Assembly (NCBI RefSeq): GCF_019083965.1 | Contig: NZ_JAHRCY010000007.1 | Location: forward strand, 1-64,000 | Reading direction: 5' to 3' | DNA from: Catellatospora tritici | GTDB taxonomy: Bacteria; Actinomycetota; Actinomycetes; Mycobacteriales; Micromonosporaceae | DNA length: 64,000 nucleotides | Part shown: positions 35,199 to 44,211 of the stretch, one piece after another | How the letters are laid out: each line of letters opens with the position of its first letter | Numbering within the stretch: the stretch's first letter is position 1 | Translations under genes and position numbers: made by a program | Notes under the pieces: generated by a model | Database searches by the model: none | The model's input: the letters and a program-made list of their open reading frames with translations, nothing else | What the model was told of the DNA's origin: nothing

Positions 35199-36227
35199 AT
35201 GCCTCAAGTAATAATCCAGCCGTCTTTCGGTAAGGATGCGGCGAAGAAACATTGGAGGGACACGCTCGACAAGGAAGTGCCGTTCACGGTGTCCCCTTAC
35301 GTCGATGCCCTGAGCCGGGAACATTTGGATGCGTTGATGGAGATGCATCCCGGTGGCACCGCGCGCTTCTGGGGTGCCACCCGAAACCATGACAAACGGA
35401 TGCGCTCGTTGGCGACTGGTGACGTCGTCCTCTTCACCGGAGGGAAGCTCATCCGAGCTGTCGGCGAGGTGGGCGTAAGTCTCCAGAACGCGGTCTTCGG
35501 CGACAGCATGTGGAGTCGGCATCCGATCAACGGCAGTTACAACAACATCTACAGCCTTCTGTCATTCCAGCAGCTGATCGGTGTGGGGTACCAGGAAGTC
35601 TGGAAGCTGCCTGGGTTTAACGAGGGTGACAATTTCATGGGTTTGCGCTTCCTGAAGCCCGACGCGGGGGAGATGGTCCTTGAGGGGTTAAACATCCGCA
35701 CCGTGACGGCGGCGCAAGCCGAGGCCGCAGACGAACAAAGACTCGTGGAACGGCTCACCGAGCGTTTGGGTCGGGTGGTGGCCGCGGAGGCCGTCAAGAC
35801 CAAGAGCACAAGCTACAACCGCCAGGCAGGCACGGCCCTGGTAAATCGCGCCGAGGCGCTACTGCTGGAGCTCTATCGGGCTAGCCTGCCGAGCAGCTCT
35901 CGGACGACACTGCGTATCCCCTACGGCGTGGCCGACTTCTATGAGGCTGGACCTGAGGGCGCCGAGATCGTGGAAGCGAAGAGTCGCAATAGCCACCACC
36001 ATGTCCGTCAGGCACTAGCTCAGCTGCTCGACTACGTCTTGCACAGTCCTGCGCCCGTAGCCAAGCTGGGGGCGCTCTTTCCCGGCCAGCCCCAAGGCCA
36101 CAGCGTTCAGCTGCTCCACCGCTACGGCATCGACTGCATTTACCTGCAAGAGGACGGCTCCTTCGGCACCATCGGCGCACCCGATGCCGCCCGCCGTCAC
36201 ATGATGGCAGTCTGGACCCGACCATGA
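35199..36227 (+). CDS. EVE/PUA-like domain fused to PD-(D/E)XK nuclease
   Basis: 342 aa from ATG 35199 (GAGAAGAGG upstream). Residues about 55-125 (ARFWGATRNHDKRMRSLATG, then DVVLFTGGKLIRAVGEVG) show the Trp/Gly pattern of EVE/ASCH/PUA-fold base-sensing domains. Residues 243-280 carry a restriction-endonuclease core: D246, E259-A-K261 in EIVEAKSRN, and Q275 in the ALAQLLDY helix. This order fits a modification-dependent restriction enzyme; the base sensed is unknown. No partner methylase is adjacent. Domain naming is from pattern reading, so moderate confidence. Confidence 0.65.
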   Translation: MPQVIIQPSFGKDAAKKHWRDTLDKEVPFTVSPYVDALSREHLDALMEMHPGGTARFWGATRNHDKRMRSLATGDVVLFTGGKLIRAVGEVGVSLQNAVFGDSMWSRHPINGSYNNIYSLLSFQQLIGVGYQEVWKLPGFNEGDNFMGLRFLKPDAGEMVLEGLNIRTVTAAQAEAADEQRLVERLTERLGRVVAAEAVKTKSTSYNRQAGTALVNRAEALLLELYRASLPSSSRTTLRIPYGVADFYEAGPEGAEIVEAKSRNSHHHVRQALAQLLDYVLHSPAPVAKLGALFPGQPQGHSVQLLHRYGIDCIYLQEDGSFGTIGAPDAARRHMMAVWTRP

Positions 36228-36501
36228 ACGAACACAGCAAGTCTCATCTCAAACGCCGGCGTTCCGTACGGGTTCCCGTCGTGCTTCGATCATGGCCTTG
36301 ACCTGCGTCATCAGACGGCGCGCCGTTGTCGGCCGTTTCCTGCTGGGTTGGCATTCCGCCGTTGGCCGCCGGTGGCCGAGGCGGTGAATAGGGCGGATCC
36401 CGTCGTAGACCGCACCTCGCTAAGCTGCGCCGTGAGGCATGATCATGGCGGCCTGGGTGCCATAGCGGTCTTCAAGACCTAAGAGCGACCGGCAGTAGGT
36501 G
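36228..36501. other. no gene seen
   Basis: Spacer between the nuclease gene and the IS5-like remnant. Nothing recognised beyond possible IS flank. Confidence 0.4.
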
Positions 36502-37369
36502 CTACTTCAGGCGTCGGGTGGTGGGGCGGGTGTCCCAGCGGTAGAGGGTTCGGGTGCGGCGGATGAGTTGACGTACGGTGGCGAAGGCGGCTGCCAGGTA
36601 CAGGTAGAAGTCCACGATCTTCGCGTCGCGGTCGGTGCAGCGGCGGATCTGGCCGTAGCCGTCCATCCACGAGTTCGTGCGTTCCACCACCCAGCGTTTA
36701 CCGACCTGGATCGGTGCGGGCACGCCCTTGCGGGCGATCTCGCCATGCAGTTCCCGCTCGTCGAGTAGTTCGCGGGTCGGTTTGTTGTCGTAGGCGCGGT
36801 CCAGGTGCATGGCCGCGCCGGCGGGCATCGGACCGACCTGGACGGCCGCGGCTGTGATCGTGGGTTCCAGCAGTGGGCTGTCGTGCCGGTTGGCCGGTGC
36901 GGACACCACGCCCAGGGGTATGCCGTCGCCTTCGACCTGCGTGGAGCGCTTCAAGCCGCCTTTGCCACGATCGACCGGTGAGCGTCCGGCCCGTTCGCCG
37001 CCGCAGGGCGCCTTGGTGATCGCCCGTCCACGGCAGGGTCCTGCAACGACAGGCCGATCATATGGTCGTAGGCGGCCAGGGCCAGGGCGTGGAGCTTCTG
37101 ACCGATCCCGGCCGCCGCCCAAATCTTGAGCCCCGGCGGATCGTGCGGTCCGAACATCGGATGGTCGCGATGCGTTCGTAGCCCGACCCGTGGACCAGTG
37201 CGTCGATGACGTGCTCGAACACGACGCGGTCGGGGACGCGGCGGCGGTGGCAGCCCAACGGGTGGGTGGGGTCGAACTCCGGCCGCTGCGGCAGCAGCGC
37301 GGCGAATTCGACCCAGACGGGGTTCAACAGCGATGATGGCAGGGCAGGCACGGGACTCCTGTCGATCAC
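36502..37369 (-). pseudogene. IS5-family (IS112-like) transposase, frameshifted
   Basis: Three minus-strand frames together rebuild one transposase: the N-terminus (LPSSLLNPVWVEFAALLPQR to ATIRCSDRTIRR), the middle (IWAAAGIGQKLHALALAAYD), and the C-terminus (KAPCGGERAGRSPVDRGKGG to WVVERTNSWMDGYGQIRR). Breaks lie near 37140 and 37030. Two separate shifts make programmed frameshifting unlikely, so it is a pseudogene. Terminal repeats were not identified. Confidence 0.8.
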
Positions 37370-37619
37370 TGAGCGTAGAGAACTCCATGATCGATCGGTC
37401 CCGTGCCTGTTTGCTACCCCCGACCAGTCGTCTGTCCGAATCGCTACCCACTGCCGGTCGCTCTAACAATCCACTGCAGCCGCTACGCGGACCAACCAAG
37501 GGAAGCGATTCCACGAAAGTAGCCGGTTTGAGGCGATATTCTCCAGACCAGGCCGCATCGGACCGTAACCTTGTACATAAAGGATCATGGTGTCGGGTAT
37601 TGGGTCCAGGAGGGTGTCT

Positions 37620-38123
37620 ATGAGGCCAAGTAGGGCGGCGAAGCCGAAAGCAGTTGCTACCGATGCCGATACCGATGCCGGTACTGACACCTATACCGAT
37701 ACCACCGAAGAGAACGTCGAGGTTCAAACCGAGCGCCAACGAGTCGTACTTCGACTTAGCGTGTGGGCGGCATTCGGCGTATTCTTTGGTCTGTTGCCAC
37801 TGTTTGCGCTGGTCATTAAGGAACTCTTTTCAGAAAGCGGATTCCATATCAACCGCGTTTTAGGCACGGGAGAGTTGTTCGTGGTGGCCGCCGTTCTGGC
37901 AGCGGGTGCTATGGGCGACTGGGTCGCCTCTGCCTTTAAAGGAAATCCCGGCGTTAAATCAATTTTTGCCGTCTTCTTTTGTCTCGCAGGTTTTGCGGGC
38001 AACACTATGGCGTATATGCAAGTCAGCAATGCGCGACCTTCTTTGGTTGTGGCCTTGTCAACGTGCTTCTTCCTTCCGTCATTGCTGGCTAGCGGAGTCT
38101 GCGTTGGGATGGCAGCGAGATGA
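37620..38123 (+). CDS. four-helix membrane protein (partner of S1 protein)
   Basis: 167 aa from ATG 37620 with AGGAGGG upstream. A basic, then Asp/Thr-rich N-terminus (ATDADTDAGTDTYTDTTEEN, from an imperfect 6-bp DNA repeat) precedes four hydrophobic helices (VWAAFGVFFGLLPLFALVI; LFVVAAVLAAGAMGDWV; FAVFFCLAGFAGNTMAYM; CFFLPSLLASGVCVG). The stop overlaps the next gene by 4 nt (ATGA). GC is lower than the element backbone. No family recognised. Confidence 0.75.
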   Translation: MRPSRAAKPKAVATDADTDAGTDTYTDTTEENVEVQTERQRVVLRLSVWAAFGVFFGLLPLFALVIKELFSESGFHINRVLGTGELFVVAAVLAAGAMGDWVASAFKGNPGVKSIFAVFFCLAGFAGNTMAYMQVSNARPSLVVALSTCFFLPSLLASGVCVGMAAR

Positions 38124-38785
38124 CCGAATTCCTCGCATCGACAGTGATGGTAGCGACAAGTGCGATCGGTGCAGCGGTGGTCCTCGCCTCCGTCGTATCG
38201 AAAACTTTCCAAAACTGGCTGGAAAAACGACACCGGGTCGCGCATCTGGATGCGCCTCTTGAACAGCACAAAGATGAGCTATCCATCTCGGTTACGGACT
38301 CGGCTGGAACCAACGTGAACTTTTACATTCCTGGCACTGATGCGGTGGACACCGCGCGTGCAGTTCATAGTGGTTGGCCTTACCTTTGGGACTTGACCAA
38401 AGCCGAAGCGGCTCGTTCCCTGCCTAAGAGGGGCGATAGGTATGTGGGCACCGTGGTATGGATTACCGAGTCCGGCGCCTTGATCGAGCTGCTGCCTGGG
38501 CGGATAGGTATCCTGCACATCTCTAAGGTGGGCGGGGGCAAGCGCGTCCTGCGGGTTGAGGACTTCCTCAATCTCGGTGACGAGATCGAGGTCGAAATCG
38601 CCGACGTCGACTCTCGCGGCAAAATCTATCTGGACAAGGTGCTCTCTGACGACGAGCGTTCAGCACCCGGTCGCCCGGAAGCCCCTGACCGACCCGCCAG
38701 CCGTCGGCGCGCGGACCGTGGACCGCGTTCAGCCGCTGGCACCGGCCGCGATGCAGACGAAACTGATCAACGCGGGTCCACATGA
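38120..38785 (+). CDS. membrane-anchored S1 RNA-binding domain protein
   Basis: 221 aa. One N-terminal helix (STVMVATSAIGAAVVLASVV), a short beta-rich region (DELSISVTDSAGTNVNFYIP) reminiscent of effector-associated constant components, then an S1 domain at about 104-173 (RYVGTVVWITESGALIELLP, GRIGILHISKV, LGDEIEVEIADVDSRGKIYL) very like the S1 of polynucleotide phosphorylase, and a disordered basic tail. A membrane-tethered RNA-binding domain encoded together with a four-helix protein is unusual; an RNA-linked surveillance role is only inference. Confidence 0.75.
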   Translation: MTEFLASTVMVATSAIGAAVVLASVVSKTFQNWLEKRHRVAHLDAPLEQHKDELSISVTDSAGTNVNFYIPGTDAVDTARAVHSGWPYLWDLTKAEAARSLPKRGDRYVGTVVWITESGALIELLPGRIGILHISKVGGGKRVLRVEDFLNLGDEIEVEIADVDSRGKIYLDKVLSDDERSAPGRPEAPDRPASRRRADRGPRSAAGTGRDADETDQRGST

Positions 38786-38890
38786 CCATGCATGAATGTT
38801 CCAGGGTGGCGTGATTTGGACCACGCACGGTGAGTTTGATCTTGGCGGGGGCTAGTGCCTAAGTTTCACATCAGTTGTATGATAGAACGT

Positions 38891-39103
38891 ATGAAGTCCC
38901 GTGTGACGCTCTCACTCGAAGAGAGCACGCTCAACTACCTCGCCCGTCGAGCAGAAGCCGAGACGGGCGGCAATGTCTCGGCTCTCCTGGAGCGCGTCGT
39001 CCAGGCCGCCGCCGTTGCCGAGTCCGCCAAGCTGCACGCCGCCTGGTTCACAAACCGTCCCGGCTACGCCGACACGGCCGAGGCTGAGCGGTACGCCGCG
39101 TGA
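38891..39103 (+). CDS. RHH-type antitoxin
   Basis: 70 aa from ATG 38891. SRVTLSLEESTLNYLARRAE followed by AETGGNVSALLERVV is a ribbon-helix-helix pattern. TATGAT at 38878-38883 lies 7 nt before the start, suggesting leaderless transcription. Its stop overlaps the toxin GTG by 4 nt (GTGA), the classical antitoxin-first layout. Confidence 0.75.
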   Translation: MKSRVTLSLEESTLNYLARRAEAETGGNVSALLERVVQAAAVAESAKLHAAWFTNRPGYADTAEAERYAA

Positions 39104-39411
39104 CCCCGGTCCGTGGCGAGGTCTGGCGATACACCCCCGCCGTACCGCGCCCCGGTCAGTCGACGCTACGGCTGATCGTTAGTAGCGACGGCATCAATCG
39201 CGTGGAAGAGCTGCCCGTGGTGCTCGCCGTGCACATCGTTGATACCGACCCTGGGGGCTTGCTCGCGGTCGCCGTGCCGCCGCACGGGTGGGCAACGGCG
39301 CTCACCATCGAGCCCGTCATGCGGTCCCGTCTGAGCGAACACATCGACAGCGTCGATGCTGGGACGCTGGACAACGTTTCGGCGGCACTTCGCGCAGCTC
39401 AGGACCTCTAG
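39100..39411 (+). CDS. MazF/PemK-type toxin
   Basis: 103 aa. GEVWRYTPA at the start and RLIVSSDGINR match the MazF/PemK beta-barrel start (normally GEVWWVDL and RPVLVVSND); the last helix carries RLSEHIDSVDAGTLDNVSAAL as expected. MazF-like proteins cleave RNA. Coupled to the RHH antitoxin, probably serving element maintenance. Confidence 0.75.
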   Translation: MTPVRGEVWRYTPAVPRPGQSTLRLIVSSDGINRVEELPVVLAVHIVDTDPGGLLAVAVPPHGWATALTIEPVMRSRLSEHIDSVDAGTLDNVSAALRAAQDL

Positions 39412-39430
39412 CGAGCCGAAAATGCCGCCG

Positions 39431-39523
39431 GGGAGGGGGTAAACCCGTCCCACCCGTCCCACCTGTCCCATCGCAGCTCAACCCTGGGACGGGTTTTTTG
39501 GTGGGACGGGTTAAGCCGTCCCA
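39431..39523 (+). repeat. structured GGGACGGG repeat, copy A
   Basis: Starts GGGAGGGGGTAAACCCGTCC, has three CCCGTCCCA-type units, an inverted GGGACGGG, then a GGGACGG-GTTAAG-CCGTCCC hairpin. Closely related to copies at 40491 and (inverted) 57113. Lies just downstream of the toxin gene. Confidence 0.8.
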
Positions 39524-39542
39524 CCGATCGCTTCGGTCTGGT

Positions 39543-40379
39543 TCAGTCCACCGCTTTCCATGTCTCCCAATCATCGCCAACTTTGGTCGTCTCGATCAAA
39601 GACTTCTCCAGACTGCCACTCCGCCGTTCTTGCTGAGATCGCTGGATGGTCGCTCCGAGCGCGCTGATTCCCTCGGCAACCTGCTCTAGCTGCTTAACCA
39701 CGGAGTTGAGCGTGGTCGGCGCGGCCCAGGCGCCCTCATATGGGGTGAGGTCAACGAGATAGGTCGCCTGTGGTGCCGGCCCGAACGGGCCTTCGCAGTC
39801 GACGGTGAACGTGCACTTGAGTGGGGAGTTTCCCTTGAACGGCTGAAATCCGACGTCGAAGAAGAACTGCATCTTGTGGCCAGGTGGCATCGTCTTGATT
39901 CCCTCAGTGAAGATCGCCCACTCATGCATCTTGGTGCCATCCGAGCGAAGCATCTCGTCAGGCGCCACAATCCGCACATTCCTGGCGACCGACGGGCCGA
40001 TGTTGGCAATGGTCAGCACAAAGACACCCGGATCGTTCGCACCTGGCGCAATGTCCACCACCACCATTGGCTCGAGCGCTTCGCGCCGCGCTTGTCGGTT
40101 GGCCGCCTCGGCCTGCTCCGCCTGGTCGATCTGCCGAAGCAGCAGATCAATCTGCTTCCGCCCGAGGTCAACCTGATCCCGCGCAATCTGAGCCTGCTGC
40201 CGCGCCGTTTCTGCCTGCTCCTGTGCAGCAGTAGCGGCCCTGTCCGAAGACGCCGCCTGAGCCTTCGCCGACCGGGCCGACAGCGCCGCATAGAACACCC
40301 CTGCCAGAGCCGCCAGGGAGATCACCACCGAAATGCGCTCGGCGTTGAACCAGTGAAGGAAGTCAGAAGCTCCGCTCAT
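39543..40379 (-). CDS. membrane protein with coiled coil, hypothetical
   Basis: 278 aa from ATG 40379. One helix (ISVVISLAALAGVFYAALSA), then a Gln/Ala-rich coiled coil (about residues 45-100, e.g. ETARQQAQIARDQVDLGRKQ) and a beta-rich domain (VVVDIAPGANDPGVFVLTIA, NIGPSVARNVRI) resembling Ig-like folds. No family of known function recognised. It sits between repeat copies A and B. Confidence 0.7.
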   Translation of the reverse strand: MSGASDFLHWFNAERISVVISLAALAGVFYAALSARSAKAQAASSDRAATAAQEQAETARQQAQIARDQVDLGRKQIDLLLRQIDQAEQAEAANRQARREALEPMVVVDIAPGANDPGVFVLTIANIGPSVARNVRIVAPDEMLRSDGTKMHEWAIFTEGIKTMPPGHKMQFFFDVGFQPFKGNSPLKCTFTVDCEGPFGPAPQATYLVDLTPYEGAWAAPTTLNSVVKQLEQVAEGISALGATIQRSQQERRSGSLEKSLIETTKVGDDWETWKAVD

Positions 40380-40490
40380 GCGGCCAGTGTATGAAGGTAG
40401 TTCCAGATCACGTTCGGTGCCGGAAACGGAACCACCTTTGGCCAATCTTTCTGCAGGTCAACACCTCTCACGGACCTGTAATGTCCCGTG

Positions 40491-40574
40491 GGGAGGGGGT
40501 AACCCGCCCCCTCCCGTCCCATCACAGCTCAACCCCGGGACGGGTTTTTGGTTGGGACGGGTTAAACCGTCCCG
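40491..40574 (+). repeat. structured GGGACGGG repeat, copy B
   Basis: Same order of blocks as copy A: GGGAGGGGGTAACCCG, CCCGTCCCATCACAGCTCAA, GGGACGGG, then the hairpin GGGACGG-GTTAAA-CCGTCCC. One CCCGTCCCA unit fewer than A. Confidence 0.8.
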
Positions 40575-40713
40575 AAGATCATCTCCGGCGTGATTCCCAC
40601 GCTTAGCTGGTCACCACGACGAGCCCGACCCAGGACACCTTGTCGAACTGATACAGCCAATTGGTCACTTCTTCCACACCTAGTGCTCTGGCCGCATACG
40701 TTCGCCGGGTTGG

Positions 40714-41835
40714 TCAGGCCGCTGCGGTGAGTGGGCGTCCGCCCCAGCGGATGCCTTTCTCGCTGCGGACGCGGGCTCGTTCGCGGCGTTGGGCTGCCAG
40801 CACGTCGGGGTGGCGGGCGTTGGCGTTGCGCCAGCGCAAGTAGGCGTGCAGTGCCCGGGTCTGAGCGGTGTGATTGCGGTGCTGGGAGTTCGCGACGGTG
40901 AACTGCCGCAGCGGGCCGAAGTGGGCCTCGATCGGGTTGGCCCAGGACGCGTAGGTCGGGGTGAAGCACAGCTCGACGCGGTGCTTCCTGGCCCAGTGGC
41001 GGATCGTGTCGCCCTTGTGCGCGGACAGGTTGTCCATGATCACGTAGATCGGGGCGCCGTCGGGGCGGGCGGCGCGGATCGACTTCAGCGCGGCCAGGGT
41101 GTTGGCGGTGCCCTTCCTGCGGCGGTTGACGCCCCACAGCCTGTCCTCGCCGACCGAGTAGCAGCCGTGGAAGTAGCGGACGCCGTGGGTGCGGCGGTAG
41201 GTCGCCGGCAGCCGCTGGGGGCGTCCCTGCTCTGCCCAGCCGGCTCCGGCGGTGGGGCGGATCCCGAGGGGCCCGAACTCGTCGAACGCGAAGACCCGTT
41301 GCGGGAAGCGGTCCAGGACCTCCTCGATCCGGTCAAGCTTGGCGTCGCGGTCGGGGTCCGGGGACTCCTTCCACGTCTTGGTCCGCTGGAACGTCACACC
41401 GCGGCGGGCCAGCAGGCGGCGCAGGGCCTCGCGGCCGACGCGGATGACCCTGCCGTGGACGCGGCGCAGGTAGGCGGCGAGTTTGCGCAGCGACCAGCGG
41501 GTGAAGGGCTGGCCGAGCTTGGCCGGTCGGGTGGTGGCCGTCGTGACGACGAAGTCCTCGTCGTCAGCACTGAGCAGGCGGGGACGGCCTCCCGCCCACT
41601 TAGGGTCCAGGCAGGCAAGGCCGATCTCGTTGAAGCGGTGGATCACGTCACGGACGGTGTCCTCGTCGCCCTGGACCAGTTGGGCGATCACCGGGACGCG
41701 GTTGCCGCCAGCGGAGGCCAGCAGCATCATCGCGCGCCGGTAGCGCACCGAGCTGGTGCTGCCCCGGCGCACGATCTGCTGCAGCTTCTGCCCTTCCTGG
41801 TCGGTCAACCTGCGCACACGGACAGGCTCGGCCAC
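40714..41835 (-). CDS. IS630-family transposase
   Basis: 373 aa, complete. N-terminal paired HTH (VIAQLVQGDEDTVRDVIHRF; RWSLRKLAAYLRR), then the DDE catalytic core: VFAFDEFGPLG, YVIMDNLSAHKG, and NPIEAHFGPLRQF supply D, D and E. It cuts and pastes at TA sites. ATG at 41835. A truncated relative lies at 32959. Confidence 0.93.
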   Translation of the reverse strand: MAEPVRVRRLTDQEGQKLQQIVRRGSTSSVRYRRAMMLLASAGGNRVPVIAQLVQGDEDTVRDVIHRFNEIGLACLDPKWAGGRPRLLSADDEDFVVTTATTRPAKLGQPFTRWSLRKLAAYLRRVHGRVIRVGREALRRLLARRGVTFQRTKTWKESPDPDRDAKLDRIEEVLDRFPQRVFAFDEFGPLGIRPTAGAGWAEQGRPQRLPATYRRTHGVRYFHGCYSVGEDRLWGVNRRRKGTANTLAALKSIRAARPDGAPIYVIMDNLSAHKGDTIRHWARKHRVELCFTPTYASWANPIEAHFGPLRQFTVANSQHRNHTAQTRALHAYLRWRNANARHPDVLAAQRRERARVRSEKGIRWGGRPLTAAA

Positions 41836-41968
41836 CTTGCCTCCAGCGGTCGGATCGGATGTCGTGCTACATCCAATCGCGACATCCGTCAGTCCGAAAA
41901 ACCTCCCCGGTCAGAGCGCGCAGGCGAGGCCAGTGACTGATGCCCGCCACCGCTCACCAATCCCCATC

Positions 41969-42460
41969 TCAATGGTGACCGCTGAGGACATCGCGCTGCC
42001 GCCAGGACTCGAGCGGCTCGGCCACCGCCCGGTTCCGCAACCAGATCACCGCCTCAAGCAGCGCCCGTGCCGCCTCCAACGGCGAATCGACCTGACGTTC
42101 AGAAGCCTCCTCGATTGAATGCATCCCACAGTCGACACGACCGTCGCACCGCACCTCGATCGAACTGTCGATGTCCCAGGGTGGTCCCACACCGGACGAG
42201 CCGCCCCGATTAAAACTTCCGAGACCCACTGTGAACGAAACGTCGTCCTTCTCAGCGCAGCCGAACAAATCCGTCTGGCCCTGCGGCAGACGGTGGAACT
42301 CGATCCCGCTGCCAGTCCAACTCGGCCGAACGCCCAGATGGTCGGCGAGCAATCGAATCTGGGCGTCGGCTTGCCGCAGCAGGTCCGACACTTCACCGGC
42401 ATCATGCAGGCCAGGAAACACCCAGCCCAGGTCGCCGTCGGACAACGCAATGATCTCCAT
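41969..42460 (-). CDS. IS630 passenger gene, hypothetical
   Basis: 163 aa from ATG 42460 (EIIALSDGDLGWVFPGLHDA...); acidic, without membrane helices. An earlier in-frame start would add 48 GC-rich residues. It lies between the transposase and the distal inverted repeat, transcribed in the same direction. Not recognised; it could be a selectable passenger or leftover of an earlier gene trapped between two IS ends. Confidence 0.6.
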   Translation of the reverse strand: MEIIALSDGDLGWVFPGLHDAGEVSDLLRQADAQIRLLADHLGVRPSWTGSGIEFHRLPQGQTDLFGCAEKDDVSFTVGLGSFNRGGSSGVGPPWDIDSSIEVRCDGRVDCGMHSIEEASERQVDSPLEAARALLEAVIWLRNRAVAEPLESWRQRDVLSGHH

Positions 42461-42807
42461 GGCATCGAGTCTGACCCGACCGAGCCTGGGCGTCGAGTCA
42501 ACTCTGCCTGCCCGAAGAGGCACAGCCCTGGGTCGCGGCGAGGACAGCACCATCTGGGGCGGTCCTCGTCTCATCGCCGCAGCTTGAGTTGCCGCGCACC
42601 GCACGAACCTGCTGCTGAAAGATCGCGACCACGCACGCGGTCTGGCAACGCAGGACTGGCACCATCCCCAGTCACGATGTCGGGGCTAGCGACACCCAAC
42701 ACCGTGAACGTTTGTGGCCAGAGCACTAGTTGGCCAAGCCAAGTGATGGAGCTGCGTAATCGGCAACAGACGAACAGTGGATTGGCTTGGCCAGTTCTCT
42801 ACCTCTA

Positions 42808-43653
42808 ATGTCACACGCTGTGACCGTTCGCAACCGCATGCCGATCGCCGTACTCACAGCTGTTGTCGCTGGCCTATGCGTCTCAGCGTGCAATGCGAAG
42901 GCGCCATCTGGCGCCGTGGCGGCACCCCCGACAGCCAGCAGCTCGCCACCAGCGCCTTTGACCGACCGGGACGGCGATGGGTTTCTGGATTCCGCGGATC
43001 TCTATCCAGACGATCCGACCAATACACCGAATCCGGTAGTGACAGCGGACTGTTACCTTGATCCCGACTTTGGAGCTAAAGGCCATTACGTTATCAGCGT
43101 CGATGTGAATCGACGACCGATCTTCACTGAGGCGTGGGCAGAAACGCCTGAGTCGTGTGACGTAATACGCGGAGGTACGCCGCCGACGCCTATCGAAGTC
43201 ACCGCGCTTGAGACTGCGAAATATGAGGTTGAGGACCTCAAGTACCTGTATGAAATCTGTGCCGAGGTCCAGAAAGAGGATGTCTACGCGGGCAGGGACT
43301 TTGCGGCGTCATCAAGTCAAATTCCTGAGATCAGCGGAGCGCTCGTACTGTGCCCGACGCATCCCCACGCGGCCGCATGGAAGAAGTCCATCGCTCGGGG
43401 AAGAATCAGAGCCGGCCTGGAACAGCAGGGGCGGGTCTTCGGATCGGGAACCTACCTGGTTGGCAAAGAGATCAAACCTGGTACGTATGCGATTACTGGC
43501 GACGTGACTAGTTGCTATTGGGAGCGCCAGGATCGCAACGGGAAAATCATCGCAAACAATTTCATTCTGGCCGCCCGACGAGTTCAAGTCACGATCAGGT
43601 CGTCGGACTATGCCTTTCATTCAGATGGCTGCGGCGAGTGGAGCCCTGCGTAA
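42808..43653 (+). CDS. lipoprotein with calcium-type DxDGDG motif
   Basis: 281 aa from ATG 42808 (in-frame ATG at 42787). Signal peptide PIAVLTAVVAGLCVSAC with lipobox Cys, Ser/Pro linker, then DRDGDGFLDSADLYPDD, a thrombospondin-3/EF-loop-like calcium motif. The C-terminal region (GTYLVGKEIKPGTYAITGDV, then CYWERQDRNGKI) is a beta domain seen in many actinobacterial lipoproteins. Low GC relative to host; function unknown. Confidence 0.8.
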   Translation: MSHAVTVRNRMPIAVLTAVVAGLCVSACNAKAPSGAVAAPPTASSSPPAPLTDRDGDGFLDSADLYPDDPTNTPNPVVTADCYLDPDFGAKGHYVISVDVNRRPIFTEAWAETPESCDVIRGGTPPTPIEVTALETAKYEVEDLKYLYEICAEVQKEDVYAGRDFAASSSQIPEISGALVLCPTHPHAAAWKKSIARGRIRAGLEQQGRVFGSGTYLVGKEIKPGTYAITGDVTSCYWERQDRNGKIIANNFILAARRVQVTIRSSDYAFHSDGCGEWSPA

Positions 43654-43734
43654 CGCGGTCCAGCCTCGGGAGAACTTGCCAAGTAGCTGTGGCAGGTGGC
43701 CAACTAAAGCTGGCGTTCACATCCGGCGGCGCAC

Positions 43735-44211
43735 CTAACGGGAGTACAGGTCGATGACGGTCGCCAGGTAGAGCCAGCCCTGTTCGGTAGGCAGGTAGGT
43801 GATGTCGCCGACGAACCGCTGCCCAGGCGCGACGGCGGTGAAGTCACGCCCGAGCAGGTCCGCTGCGGGCGCACCGGTCGGGTCCTGCCGCGTCAGGCTC
43901 CTGCGACGGCGGCGGGTGATCCCGACGATGCGCCGTTGTCGCATGATCCGCTCGACCTTCTTGCGGTTGACCGGTCGGCCACGTCTGCGCAGTTCGGCGG
44001 TGATCCGCTTGGACCCGTACGCGCCCCGGTTCTCGGCATGGATCGTGCTGATCTCGCGGGCCAGGTCGTCCTCGGCGGCCTTCCGCAGGGCCCGCGCAGG
44101 CGTGGCGGCTTCCCACGCGTAGAACCCGGAGCGGCCCACGCCCAGGACCCGGCACAGCCGCTTCACACCGTAGGCGCGGTGCTCAGAGATGAACCGGTAG
44201 CGGCAGGTCAT
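43735..44211 (-). pseudogene. IS3-family OrfB, truncated
   Basis: 158 aa with HTH_21 (YGSKRITAELRRRGRPVNRK, KVERIMRQ) and the beginning of the rve integrase core (RFVGDITYLPTEQGWLYLAT). It stops right after VIDLYSR, so the second Asp and Glu of the DDE triad are missing. The downstream end was lost at about 43735. Confidence 0.85.

Larger units (their letters stand above)
40683..42726 (-). mobile_element. IS630-family element with passenger gene
   Basis: Ends are inverted repeats: GTGCTCTGGCC then 20 further bases match at 26 of 31 positions between 40683 inward and 42726 inward. Both ends are flanked by TA (40681-40682 and 42727-42728), the IS630/Tc1 target duplication. At 2044 bp it is longer than a usual 1.1-1.2 kb IS630; the extra 0.9 kb holds one passenger ORF. 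The noncoding part 42461-42726 shows nothing else. Confidence 0.8.

Noticed and set aside
36502..37369. Programmed frameshifting in the IS5-like transposase
   Set aside because: Two separate shifts and no slippery sequence; decay is simpler.
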